From Gammaproteobacteria bacterium UBA2679 (lineage in GTDB: Bacteria > Pseudomonadota > Gammaproteobacteria > Pseudomonadales > Oleiphilaceae): a stretch of DNA of 64,000 bases. Every line of letters begins with the position of its first letter. Position 1 is the first letter of the stretch. Made by a program: the position numbers and the translations under genes. The stretch covers positions 224,705 through 288,704 of the forward strand of contig DEMD01000009.1 of NCBI GenBank assembly GCA_002354735.1, in the 5' to 3' direction. The notes beneath the pieces were generated by a model. The model did not search any database. It saw only the letters and a list, made by a program, of their open reading frames with translations, and had not been told where the DNA came from. Below, piece after piece: positions 7,705-16,126 of the stretch.

Positions 7705-8871
7705 CTAGCGGTTCCGCCCCAGCGCATCGTGACTCGTAACCCAGTCGCCAGCCAGCACTGCAGAGCTGAGCGATATCTCCCCGGCCAACACAGTGGCGCC
7801 AATAATCTCAGCGAGCTTGCGCACCTTACCCTTGCCATAGCAACCGAGCATCTCCAGACATTCCTTCTGCGTCGCGAGACCAGTGCCACCGCCGTAGGTG
7901 GCCACGATCATCGACGGAATGGTGATCGAGATATAGTAATCACCAGCCGCATTCACATCGACAAACATGATGGCTGCGGAAGACTCAGCCACATTCGCAA
8001 CGTCCTGTCCGGTGGCCATGAATACGGCCGTTATGCCGTTGGCAGAATGTGCACCGGTGTTGACTGAGCCCGCCATGAAACTGCCCACCTGGGTAATGGA
8101 GCGCATCTTGAATAGCGTTTCTGAGTCAACGCCCATGATGGACTTCAGCAGTGCATTGGGAATCGTCGCTTCCGCAATCACGCGCTTACCCCGGGTGTGT
8201 AGCGTATTCAGCGTGGAGTGCTTCTTGTCGGTGTCCATCGCGCCCGAGAGAATATACTTCTCCACCATCGGGTTATTCGCCTTGATCCACTCACAGGCCA
8301 CGAAGGTGGCCTTGCCCACCATGTTCTGCCCAGCGGCGTCGCCGGTGGTGAAGTTGAAGCGAAGGTAGAGCATGCGCGCAGCAGCATATTTTTCGATGTT
8401 GCGGAGCTTGCCCGACTGGGTCGTGCTCTCAGCCGCCTGCCTGATCTCGTCGAAGTGCTCATCGATCCAGTTACCGAAGTCCCGAGCCTGTCGCGCATTC
8501 TCGAATACGAAGACTGGTGCACGCTGCATGGCGTCGTCGACAACGCTGACAGTCACCCCGCCCACCTCTCTCAGCAAGCGCATGCCTCTGTTGTAGCTCG
8601 CCACCAGCGTACCCTCAGCGGTTGCCATCGGCACATAGAAATCGCCCTGGGCATGCTCACCATTGACCAGCAGCGGACCGGCAAGCCCCATGGGCACCTG
8701 GGCTACACCAATGAAGTTTTCGATATTGCCTGCGGTGATGGCAGGGTCGAAGGAGAAACTGCCGACATGCTCCAGATTCACACCCGTGCGCTGCTTGACG
8801 AAGTCGCGGCGTGCTTCGCCCATCTCGGCGGAGTTGTCATTGTGTTTACTTCTGGGAATTCGATCGATCAT
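7705..8871 (-). CDS. hydroxymethylglutaryl-CoA reductase, class I-like
   Basis: A 388-residue enzyme that would reduce HMG-CoA to mevalonate with NAD(P)H, or run in reverse. Family landmarks in order: E-N-F-I-G-V-A-Q-V-P near residue 50, the catalytic Glu in A-T-A-E-G-T-L-V-A-S, the D-T-D-K-K Lys region, D-A-A-G-Q-N-M, the glycine-rich A-T-Y-G-G-G-T-G, and a C-terminal catalytic His in V-T-S-H-D-A-L-G. The pattern is closer to class I (eukaryote/archaea style) than to the class II degradative enzymes. Mevalonate-pathway genes are uncommon in gammaproteobacteria and no other one is visible here, so its metabolic role is open. It is divergent from the MRJP-like gene. Confidence 0.88.
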   Translation of the reverse strand: MIDRIPRSKHNDNSAEMGEARRDFVKQRTGVNLEHVGSFSFDPAITAGNIENFIGVAQVPMGLAGPLLVNGEHAQGDFYVPMATAEGTLVASYNRGMRLLREVGGVTVSVVDDAMQRAPVFVFENARQARDFGNWIDEHFDEIRQAAESTTQSGKLRNIEKYAAARMLYLRFNFTTGDAAGQNMVGKATFVACEWIKANNPMVEKYILSGAMDTDKKHSTLNTLHTRGKRVIAEATIPNALLKSIMGVDSETLFKMRSITQVGSFMAGSVNTGAHSANGITAVFMATGQDVANVAESSAAIMFVDVNAAGDYYISITIPSMIVATYGGGTGLATQKECLEMLGCYGKGKVRKLAEIIGATVLAGEISLSSAVLAGDWVTSHDALGRNR

Positions 8872-9032
8872 TGGCTAGCGCTCTCGGGTCGGGTTGGCGG
8901 TCAGCCTGAAGTGTGCCTACGCCTCACTGACATTGCCAGTAGACGGGACCGCGGCCACGGACAACCAAGTAACGAAGGCTAACCACAGTTCCCGACCGTA
9001 GTACACAAGCTACGTCTTATGGAACTGCCGTC

Positions 9033-10220
9033 ATGATGAAATTTCCCTATCCACTACTTCCAGCTATCGCACTTGGGGCGACAGTGGCCCTGAATGGCTC
9101 TATTGCTACCGCTGCTATCGCCGCTACCGCGCTGCCGCAAGTGCCTTCGCCGGCGCTGCCACACGAACAGACCGTCGGAGACATCGAACAGGTCTTCGCA
9201 TTCGATGGCCCCATGCCGACCGGGGTTACCGTTGCGGATAATGGTCGCATCTTCGTGAACTTCCCGCGTTGGGGAGATGATGTACCGTTCACGGTCGCTG
9301 AGCTGCGGGATGGCAAGGCTGTGCCTTATCCTGATATCAAGATCAACACGCCCAAAGGACAGCCGGCTGCCGAGGCCTTTATCAGCGTCCAGAGCGTCGT
9401 GATGGATAGCCAGAATCGTCTATGGGTCCTGGATACCGCTGCGCCCGGCTTTTCAGCACCGCAGCCTGGGGGCGCCAAGCTGGTTGCTATCGACCTGGAC
9501 AGCAATAAGGTCGTGAAAACGATTGTCTTCCCCAAGGATGTGATACTCGACTCGACCTATCTCAACGACGTCCGCTTTGATTTGAGTCAAGGTAAGGCAG
9601 GCACAGCCTACGTAACGGATTCTTCCATGAAGGGCCCGGGTGCCATCATCGTGCTCGATATTGCCAGCGGTAAAGCCCTGCGGCGGCTCAGTGGTGCAGA
9701 TTCGACCTCACCCGACCCGGATTTTGTGCCTGTGGTCGAAGGTCGGCGCTTGATGAACCGTGCGCCTGATGGCACGACCTCTGCCTTCGCTGTCGCAGCC
9801 GACGGCATAGCGCTGCCGGCTGATGGCAAGGATCTCTACTTCAGCCCTCTTGCCGGTCGTCACCTCTATTCAGTGCCGACTGCAATGCTTCGTGATGAAT
9901 CGATACCCGATAGCAAACTAATTGAAGCTGTGAAGGATCTTGGCGAAAAAGGTGCCTCGGATGGACTGGAGTCTGACGCCACCGGTGCCGTTTACGCCAC
10001 CGACTATGAGCATAACGCCATTCACAAGCGGCATGCGGACGGCAGCTGGACAACGATTGCTAACGACCCGCGCATACTGTGGCCGGACACGCTTTCAGTC
10101 GCAGCCGATGGCTATCTGTATTTCACGGCTAATCAACTGCATCGTCAGCCTGGTTTCCATGGCGGGAAGGATTTGCGGAAGAAACCGTATAGCCTTTTTC
10201 GTGTCAAACTGAAGAAGTAA
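9033..10220 (+). CDS. Major Royal Jelly Protein/Yellow-family secreted protein
   Basis: A 395-residue exported protein. The first 30 residues are a signal peptide (positively charged start, Ala/Leu-rich core). The rest matches bacterial MRJP/Yellow homologues, which form a six-bladed beta-propeller: T-G-V-T-V-A-D-N-G-R-I-F-V-N, L-W-V-L-D-T, Y-L-N-D-V-R-F-D, Y-V-T-D-S, G-I-A-L-P-A-D-G-K-D-L-Y-F-S-P-L and W-P-D-T-L-S-V-A near the end. Two adjacent ATGs at 9033 and 9036 could start it. Bacterial members are poorly characterised; a SMP-30/lactonase-like activity is possible. It heads a run of plus-strand genes with the dehydrogenase and the MMPL transporter. Confidence 0.85.
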   Translation: MMKFPYPLLPAIALGATVALNGSIATAAIAATALPQVPSPALPHEQTVGDIEQVFAFDGPMPTGVTVADNGRIFVNFPRWGDDVPFTVAELRDGKAVPYPDIKINTPKGQPAAEAFISVQSVVMDSQNRLWVLDTAAPGFSAPQPGGAKLVAIDLDSNKVVKTIVFPKDVILDSTYLNDVRFDLSQGKAGTAYVTDSSMKGPGAIIVLDIASGKALRRLSGADSTSPDPDFVPVVEGRRLMNRAPDGTTSAFAVAADGIALPADGKDLYFSPLAGRHLYSVPTAMLRDESIPDSKLIEAVKDLGEKGASDGLESDATGAVYATDYEHNAIHKRHADGSWTTIANDPRILWPDTLSVAADGYLYFTANQLHRQPGFHGGKDLRKKPYSLFRVKLKK

Positions 10221-10315
10221 ACCGTCGGCAAGGCCGGGTTGCGCTTGTGCGTCTGCTACAGGCCTCGTAAGCTCTCCGCTGAACAGAGGCCTGAGTGAAT
10301 GAGGAGCACCCCGAG

Positions 10316-11062
10316 ATGAGCCGTAGAAGTATCGTGATCACTGGCGCCAGTGATGGCATAGGTAAGGCCTTGGCCTTTGAGATGGCAGAGCGCGGCTATG
10401 ATCTCGGCCTCACTGCTCGTCGGCTCGAACTGTTGGAGGCTATAGCAGAGGACATTGCCGCACGCTATCCCGAGACACAGATCGCAGTAGAGGCGCTCGA
10501 TGTCACCGCTTATGAAACGGTGCAGCCGGTCTTTGACAAGCTGGCTGGCGCGCTCGGCAAGATCGATATTGTGCTCGCCAACGCTGGCATTGCCAGGGGT
10601 GGTAGGGTCGGCACGATGCCTCTAGCGGACAATCTTATGACTATCGACACCAACGTCAGCGGCGCCATTGCCACTGTGTCTGCGGCTCTGAAGATATTCC
10701 GTCAGCAGGGCCACGGACACCTTGTAGCCACTTCATCGCTCGCAGCCTACCGAGGCATGCCTCGCAACGCAGCCTATTGCGCATCGAAGGCAGCCTTATC
10801 GACCTTCATGGAGGCGGTCAGGGCTGAAACCTATAAGGAGAAAATCGCCGTTACGGTACTCCACCCAGGCTATATCGACACCGAGATAAATCGCCACCTG
10901 AAATCACGTCCCTTCCTGATTACAGTGGAGAAAGGCTCGAAAATCTTTGCCGATCTCATCGAGAAGAAAGTTGCGCGTGCAACAGTACCAGTCCATCTCG
11001 CGGGGGTTCTCAGACCGCTACTCAAGCTACTCCCGACCCGCCTCATCGCGCGAATGGGCTAG
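10316..11062 (+). CDS. short-chain dehydrogenase/reductase (SDR)
   Basis: A 248-residue Rossmann enzyme. I start it at the ATG at 10316 because GAGGAG lies nine bases before it; the open frame begins seven codons earlier. Cofactor motif G-A-S-D-G-I-G, the N-A-G motif L-A-N-A-G-I-A, catalytic Ser in T-S-S-L-A-A-Y, and Y-C-A-S-K as the Tyr-Lys pair are all present. The C-terminal 40 residues are hydrophobic and basic (L-R-P-L-L-K-L-L) and could associate with the membrane. It ends three bases before the MMPL gene, so the two are co-transcribed. The substrate is unknown; a lipid or isoprenoid alcohol would fit the neighbours. Confidence 0.85.
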   Translation: MSRRSIVITGASDGIGKALAFEMAERGYDLGLTARRLELLEAIAEDIAARYPETQIAVEALDVTAYETVQPVFDKLAGALGKIDIVLANAGIARGGRVGTMPLADNLMTIDTNVSGAIATVSAALKIFRQQGHGHLVATSSLAAYRGMPRNAAYCASKAALSTFMEAVRAETYKEKIAVTVLHPGYIDTEINRHLKSRPFLITVEKGSKIFADLIEKKVARATVPVHLAGVLRPLLKLLPTRLIARMG

Positions 11063-11065
11063 CTC

Positions 11066-13528
11066 ATGAACCTATTAACGTCGCTCTATAATCGCACAGT
11101 AATTTCCCGTCCTGCCCTGGTGCTCGTGCTGTTCGCAATCGTGCTAGTGCTGGCCAGCCTCAGAATTGACCAGTTTCGTCTTGATGCCTCGGCTGAGTCA
11201 CTGGTTCTCGAGAATGACCGATCACTTGAGCAGTTCCGGGAGATCAACCGGCGTTTCGACAAGACCGAAGACTTCCTCGTGGTCACGTTCTCACCAGCTG
11301 ATGAGCTCTTCACGGAACGCAATATCGACACGTTGAGATCGCTTCGGGACGAGTTGGCGAAGCTCGAGAACGTGGGTGAGATCAACAGCATACTCAGCGT
11401 GCCACTGCTTCACAGTCCCGAGCTCACCCTGGATAACGTCGATTCAGAAATCCGCACACTCGACGAAGACGATGTCCCTTTGGATGCAGCACGTGAAGCA
11501 CTGCTGTCGAACCCGCTTTATCCCAATCTCCTGATCAGCGAAGATGGTGAAACCACGGCTATCCAGATCAACCTGCCTACCCCTGATCAGTATTACGATT
11601 TACTGAATCGACGTAACGACCTTCGCGCGCAGACTGAACTCTCGACGACCGAGTCAGCTGAGCTAGAGCGGCTCAATTTGGATTTCATCGAGCTCAAGGA
11701 AAGCCTGGTGGCACAGCAGGACAGGACCATCGCCAATGTGCGCGAGATCCTTGACCGCTACAGCAGCAATGCCGAGCTTCACCTCGGTGGCGTGCCAATG
11801 ATCGTCGCCGACATGATCGATTTCATCGAGAGTGATCTCTACACCTTTGGCGCAGGTGTTCTGCTCTTCATGGTACTGACACTGACGTTGATCTTCCGGC
11901 AGTGGCAATGGGTGCTGACGCCCCTGCTCTGCTGTACATTTACGGTCTGGCTCGTCACTGGTTACCTCGGCTGGCTGAACTGGCCTGTGACCGTCATTTC
12001 TTCCAATTATGTCTCGCTCCTGCTCATTACGACACTGTCGCTGACCATCCACCTGATCGTCCGCTATCGGGAAAACCAGCACGCCCATCCAGACTACGAC
12101 AAACGCAGGATGATGCTGGAAACCGTAAAGGCCATGGTAATGCCCTGCCTGTACATGACGCTGACTACCGTGGTCGCCTTTGGATCACTGACGCTGAGTG
12201 GCATTCGACCTGTGATCGATTTCGGCTGGATGATGACGCTGGGGCTGTGGCTTGCCTTCTTCGTCGCCTTCCTCGTGTTCCCGGCGCTGGTGATGCTCAT
12301 GCCACCACCGCCAGGCGATCTTCCAGCCGATCATGGCCGCGCCTATACGCGATTCTTTGCTGCCCTGACTGAGCGTCACGGCGGCATGGTGACTGTGTGT
12401 TCGGCCATACTCGCAATCGTGTTCGTGGCCGGCATCACGCGCCTGTCGGTCGAGAACAGCTTCATCAACTACTTCAAATCCGATACTGAAATTCACCAGG
12501 GCATGCTGGTGATCGATAACAAACTCGGTGGCACTTCACCGCTGGATCTCGTCATCAACGGTGAGCCCGCGCCTGAGGGATATGACGAAGAAGAACCTTG
12601 CGACCCTTTCCTCGATGAATGCGAAGAGGGTGAAGAGTGGCGCGACACCTGGTTTACGCCGAAGAAAATCGACCGGCTGAAACAGGTTCATGCCTATCTC
12701 CAGCAGCTTGAACACACGGGCAAGATCATCTCTGTTACCACTACCCTCGACCTCATCAAGACGATCAATGAAGATCGCGAACTGGACGCTGTCCAGCTAG
12801 CCCTTGTACCGAAGATGCTGCCGGAGGATCTGAGCGCGGTGCTGGTCACACCGTATGTCTCCGAGGAAGCGAATCAAGTGAGATTCAGTATCAGGCTGCG
12901 CGATTCCTCACCAACGCTGAAGCGCGATGAGCTGCTCCGGGAAATCGAGACCCATATGACGACCGAGCTTGGCTATGATGAAAATGAGTTTGTGCTCACG
13001 GGTATGACCGTGATGTACAACAACATGCTGCAGAGCCTGTTCGATTCACAGATCAAGACACTTGGCTTTGTGTTCGGCGCGATTGCCATCATGTTTCTCA
13101 TCGTATTTCGCTCGGTGAAGCTTGCGCTTATCGGGCTTGCCCCTAACCTGCTGGCCGCAGCGAGCGTGTTGGGCATGATGGGATGGATGAGCATTCCGCT
13201 GGACCTGATGACGATCACGGTGGCAGCCATTGCCGTGGGTATCGCGGTGGACAATACCATCCACTACATTCACAGGTTCCGCATCGAATTCCCGACCGAC
13301 CGGGACTACACCGCGACCATGCATCGCTGTCATCAAAGTATCGGCCGGGCGATGTCGTATACCTCCCTCACCATCATCATCGGCTTTTCGATCCTGGTGC
13401 TATCGAACTTCATTCCGACTATTTACTTCGGTCTGTTCACGGGCTTTGCGATGCTGGTGGCGCTGGTGGCTTCGCTGACGCTGCTGCCGAAGCTTATTTT
13501 GATGGTGAAGCCATTTGGGCGGGGGTGA
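11066..13528 (+). CDS. MMPL/RND-superfamily transporter
   Basis: An 820-residue protein with the duplicated RND plan: one TM helix, a large periplasmic domain (about residues 40-250), a bundle of five to six TM helices (about 255-410), a second helix and periplasmic domain (about 430-655), and a final TM bundle ending at the C-terminus. A loop near residues 500-530 is very acidic with paired Cys (E-E-P-C-D-P-F-L-D-E-C). The conserved T-M long stretch A-V-G-I-A-V-D-N-T-I-H sits in the last bundle. Its size and single-gene form match the hydrophobe/amphiphile and MMPL lipid exporters rather than tripartite drug pumps. It follows the SDR by three bases. Its last 30 codons are repeated at 15057-15153. 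Confidence 0.87.
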   Translation: MNLLTSLYNRTVISRPALVLVLFAIVLVLASLRIDQFRLDASAESLVLENDRSLEQFREINRRFDKTEDFLVVTFSPADELFTERNIDTLRSLRDELAKLENVGEINSILSVPLLHSPELTLDNVDSEIRTLDEDDVPLDAAREALLSNPLYPNLLISEDGETTAIQINLPTPDQYYDLLNRRNDLRAQTELSTTESAELERLNLDFIELKESLVAQQDRTIANVREILDRYSSNAELHLGGVPMIVADMIDFIESDLYTFGAGVLLFMVLTLTLIFRQWQWVLTPLLCCTFTVWLVTGYLGWLNWPVTVISSNYVSLLLITTLSLTIHLIVRYRENQHAHPDYDKRRMMLETVKAMVMPCLYMTLTTVVAFGSLTLSGIRPVIDFGWMMTLGLWLAFFVAFLVFPALVMLMPPPPGDLPADHGRAYTRFFAALTERHGGMVTVCSAILAIVFVAGITRLSVENSFINYFKSDTEIHQGMLVIDNKLGGTSPLDLVINGEPAPEGYDEEEPCDPFLDECEEGEEWRDTWFTPKKIDRLKQVHAYLQQLEHTGKIISVTTTLDLIKTINEDRELDAVQLALVPKMLPEDLSAVLVTPYVSEEANQVRFSIRLRDSSPTLKRDELLREIETHMTTELGYDENEFVLTGMTVMYNNMLQSLFDSQIKTLGFVFGAIAIMFLIVFRSVKLALIGLAPNLLAAASVLGMMGWMSIPLDLMTITVAAIAVGIAVDNTIHYIHRFRIEFPTDRDYTATMHRCHQSIGRAMSYTSLTIIIGFSILVLSNFIPTIYFGLFTGFAMLVALVASLTLLPKLILMVKPFGRG

Positions 13529-13547
13529 TTTCGGCTCACGATATGCA
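13451..13547 (+). repeat. imperfect direct repeat, copy 1 (MMPL 3' end)
   Basis: Spans the last 25 codons of the MMPL gene and about 20 bases beyond its stop. It aligns without gaps to 15057-15153, with 80 of 97 positions identical by my count. Most differences inside the reading frame fall at third codon positions. Confidence 0.85.
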
Positions 13548-13762
13548 GCTTCAGGGGTCTGTGGTCGTGGCGTGCGGTAGTATCGTCGTTGCAGATATTG
13601 AGGCGCTCAGCACGATAATTGCGCTGAGTGAAAGTATTTCGAATTGAGCGCAGGCGATGGCTGCTAAGGGCCTGCCCCACCTCGCGTATGCAATAAAGAC
13701 CTCTCGCCGGAGATTACCATGCTCCAGACTGAGTTGCGGATCACGGTGAGTCACTATCGCAG

Positions 13763-15028
13763 TTAATGAGGAATTCGGGGCTCCTGGGACAAGCACGGTT
13801 CAGTTACCTCTTCTTCTTTCTCAAGATCTGGTCGCTTCACAAGAATGACGAAGGCAATTACCCCGGCGACCAGGCCCCAGAAGGCCGCGCCAACACCCAG
13901 AATAGTGATTCCCGATGCGGTTACGAGAAAGGTGATCAGCGCAGGGTCGCGTTCCCCTGGGTTTACCATTGCACTGACTAATCCATTAGTAATTGCGCTA
14001 AAGAGTGCGAGTCCTGCAATCGCAGCAATCAGCGCAGCCGGAAACGCTGTAAAGACACCAGCGATGGCTGCGCCGAAAGATCCGAACAATAGATAGAAAA
14101 AGCCACAGCTAAGCCCTGCCACGTATCGCTTAGTCGGATCATCATTGGATTCAGGACCTGTGCAAATGGCAGCTGTTATCGCAGCCAAATTCACACCGTG
14201 GGCGCCAAAAGGTGCCAGAGCGAGCGTGGTCAGTCCAGTTACGCTGACCAGATTGTTAGGCGGAACCTTGTCAAAACCGGCAGCTTTTAGAACAGCAACG
14301 CCGGGAACGTTTTGTGAAGTCATGGTGACAACGAACAAGGGAATGCCGATTCCTATGATCGAAGCGACACTGAAGATTGGCATTGTAAATACTGGCACAG
14401 CAGGGGACAGAGAGATATCTCCGCCGCCAAACATTCCCGTCAAATATGACACCCCGAGACCAACAGCCAGGGCTGCAACAATTGCAAAACGTGGCCACAG
14501 CCTCTTGCAGATCAGAAAGATTACGATCATCGGCACGACGAGAACCGGCGACGACTGCATCGAAGTAAAGACAGAAATGCCAAAACTGAAAAGTATGCCG
14601 GCCAGCATCGCGGAGGCCAAGGATGCCGGAATGATGTTCATGATTTTTTTAAAAATCCCCGTAATGCCGCAGATGAAGATCAACGCACCTGAAAAAACAA
14701 AAGCCCCTATCGCCTCCTGAAACGAGAATAGCGAAAGGCTTCCGACCAGCAACGCAGCGCCCGGCGTCGAAAATGCAGTAATGATAGGCGCCTTGTATTT
14801 CCAGCTCAGGTACAGTCCTGAAACAGCGCTGCCGATTGATATGGCCCAGACCCAAGAGGTGACGATATTGGGGGGGAGATTTGCAGAGCTGGCCGCCTGG
14901 AAGACGATAGCTAAAGGGCCAGCAAAAGAAATAATAACCGCGATCAGCCCTGTAATTAATGACGAGTTAGAATAGTCTTTACTTAATTTGGAAAACATCC
15001 CTGTACCCGCCGCTTTTAATATGCTCAT
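13763..15028 (-). CDS. benE: BenE-family (benzoate/H+ symporter-like) membrane transporter
   Basis: About 421 residues, nearly all hydrophobic, with about 11-12 TM segments. It matches the BenE family: V-S-W-V-W-A-I-S-I-G, A-F-S-T-P-G-A-A-L-L (the conserved P-G loop), T-S-Q-N-V-P-G-V-A-V-L and P-F-G-A-H-G-V-N-L-A-A. The C-terminus is short and acidic. The open frame runs back to 15109, but its first 27 codons are antisense to the duplicated MMPL tail, so I start at the ATG at 15028; 14998 is the alternative and gives a more usual family length. No ribosome binding site is strong at either. BenE proteins import aromatic acids, but no aromatic catabolic gene is near, so the substrate is uncertain. 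The gene seems to be an insertion between the two MMPL-tail copies. Confidence 0.8.
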   Translation of the reverse strand: MSILKAAGTGMFSKLSKDYSNSSLITGLIAVIISFAGPLAIVFQAASSANLPPNIVTSWVWAISIGSAVSGLYLSWKYKAPIITAFSTPGAALLVGSLSLFSFQEAIGAFVFSGALIFICGITGIFKKIMNIIPASLASAMLAGILFSFGISVFTSMQSSPVLVVPMIVIFLICKRLWPRFAIVAALAVGLGVSYLTGMFGGGDISLSPAVPVFTMPIFSVASIIGIGIPLFVVTMTSQNVPGVAVLKAAGFDKVPPNNLVSVTGLTTLALAPFGAHGVNLAAITAAICTGPESNDDPTKRYVAGLSCGFFYLLFGSFGAAIAGVFTAFPAALIAAIAGLALFSAITNGLVSAMVNPGERDPALITFLVTASGITILGVGAAFWGLVAGVIAFVILVKRPDLEKEEEVTEPCLSQEPRIPH

Positions 15029-15056
15029 CAATGAAATCTGGAAATATGCCGTTATG

Positions 15057-15153
15057 ACGCTCGTAGCGCTGGTGGCTTCGCTGACACTGCTGCCCAAGCT
15101 CATCTTCATGGTGAAGCCGTTTAGGCGAGCGCGATTTCAGGTCGTGATATGCA
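15057..15153 (+). repeat. imperfect direct repeat, copy 2 (orphan MMPL tail)
   Basis: A stand-alone copy of the end of an MMPL gene in the same orientation as copy 1. It would read T-L-V-A-L-V-A-S-L-T-L-L-P-K-L-I-F with no gene upstream of it. The mainly silent substitutions mean the copy came from a diverged homologue rather than from a recent tandem duplication. Confidence 0.8.
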
Positions 15154-15191
15154 TCGCAAAGAGAGGGCAGTTTATGCGCGAGCTGTGTGAA

Positions 15192-15470
15192 CTACCTCGT
15201 ACCCCATACTTTTGACACCGCCCCGTCAGAGCCTAGCAAACCTACCGCGAGCGCAACTGTACCAATACAGAAGAATGCAACCACAGGGATAAAAGCGCCG
15301 AGTTCACCACTGGAATAGCCGACAATAGCTGAGCCCAGGGAAAGAAGCGTGAATAAGGTCCCAAGAACATTCAAAGCGACTCTGTGAGACTTTCTGTAAT
15401 TTGCAGAAGGCTTGTCTGTTTCGAAGAGCCGTAATATTGGCCAAAATATTCTCGTCATTACGCTTTTCAT
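15192..15470 (-). CDS. small hypothetical membrane protein
   Basis: A 92-residue frame with a basic N-terminus (F-W-P-I-L-R-L-F ... Y-R-K-S-H-R) and two hydrophobic segments of about 20 residues each (V-L-G-T-L-F-T-L-L-S-L-G and F-I-P-V-V-A-F-F-C-I-G). Start candidates are ATG at 15470 or 15458; neither has a clear ribosome binding site. I do not recognise a family. It lies alone between the orphan MMPL tail and the glutaredoxin-like gene. Confidence 0.5.
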   Translation of the reverse strand: MKSVMTRIFWPILRLFETDKPSANYRKSHRVALNVLGTLFTLLSLGSAIVGYSSGELGAFIPVVAFFCIGTVALAVGLLGSDGAVSKVWGTR

Positions 15471-15661
15471 GATCGGCAAGGGCCCATTCGCAGTAGAGTT
15501 TATAGATTACCACATACCAGCAAAGGCGCTCTTCGGTAAGCGGTCGAGCAGAAGCAAACCCGGAACTGCCTGTTGATTGGAATGCTGTGCTGACCTGGGG
15601 GACGACAAACTGTTACCATCTGCCGCCGCCAATACCCACTCTCCGACTCAAGGCTGATTAG

Positions 15662-16075
15662 ATGAGCATCGTTATACGTTATTTCTTTCGTTTTGTGCGC
15701 CTGGTACTGACGCCTGTGATCTTGCTGATGGAGAAGCTCACTACGCCCAAGGCACTGTCCCGGTCAGCAGAAGATCAGGCTGCAGTTGATAGCGCTTGCA
15801 AAGATCTGGCCCTGTACCAGTTTCAGGCCTGCCCCTTCTGCGTAAAAGTTCGGAAAGAAATTGCCCGACTGGGCCTGAACATCGAATTGCGAGACTCCCG
15901 GAATGACACAGGCCATCGCGCCGAACTGGAAAATGGCGGCGGGCGAATCAAAGTGCCCTGCCTGCGCGTTACGAATAGCGATGGACAGCAGGAGTGGCTG
16001 TATGAGTCTGGCGCAATCAATCAGTGGCTGAGAGAGAGATTTGACCCGTCTGTTGAAGACGCAGCCAAGGCCTAA
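15662..16075 (+). CDS. membrane-anchored glutaredoxin/GST-N-like protein
   Basis: A 137-residue protein. Residues 1-25 form an N-terminal TM segment, followed by a short linker and a thioredoxin-fold domain with the redox motif C-P-F-C at about residue 57 in Y-Q-F-Q-A-C-P-F-C-V-K. A cis-Pro loop V-P-C-L-R follows, and a glutathione-binding-like Y-E-S-G-A-I-N-Q-W-L ends the fold. These features place it among glutaredoxin/glutathione S-transferase N-terminal proteins. The anchor suggests it works at the cytoplasmic face of the inner membrane on protein or glutathione disulfides. AAGG precedes the ATG. Confidence 0.82.
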   Translation: MSIVIRYFFRFVRLVLTPVILLMEKLTTPKALSRSAEDQAAVDSACKDLALYQFQACPFCVKVRKEIARLGLNIELRDSRNDTGHRAELENGGGRIKVPCLRVTNSDGQQEWLYESGAINQWLRERFDPSVEDAAKA

Positions 16076-16126
16076 GTGGTCGAGGCCGATTTGGAGCGCA
16101 GGTTTATCTAAAAAACGGAGACTAGC

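Noticed and set aside
15029..15109. N-terminal extension of the BenE protein
   Set aside because: These codons are the antisense of the duplicated MMPL tail and are unlike any BenE N-terminus.
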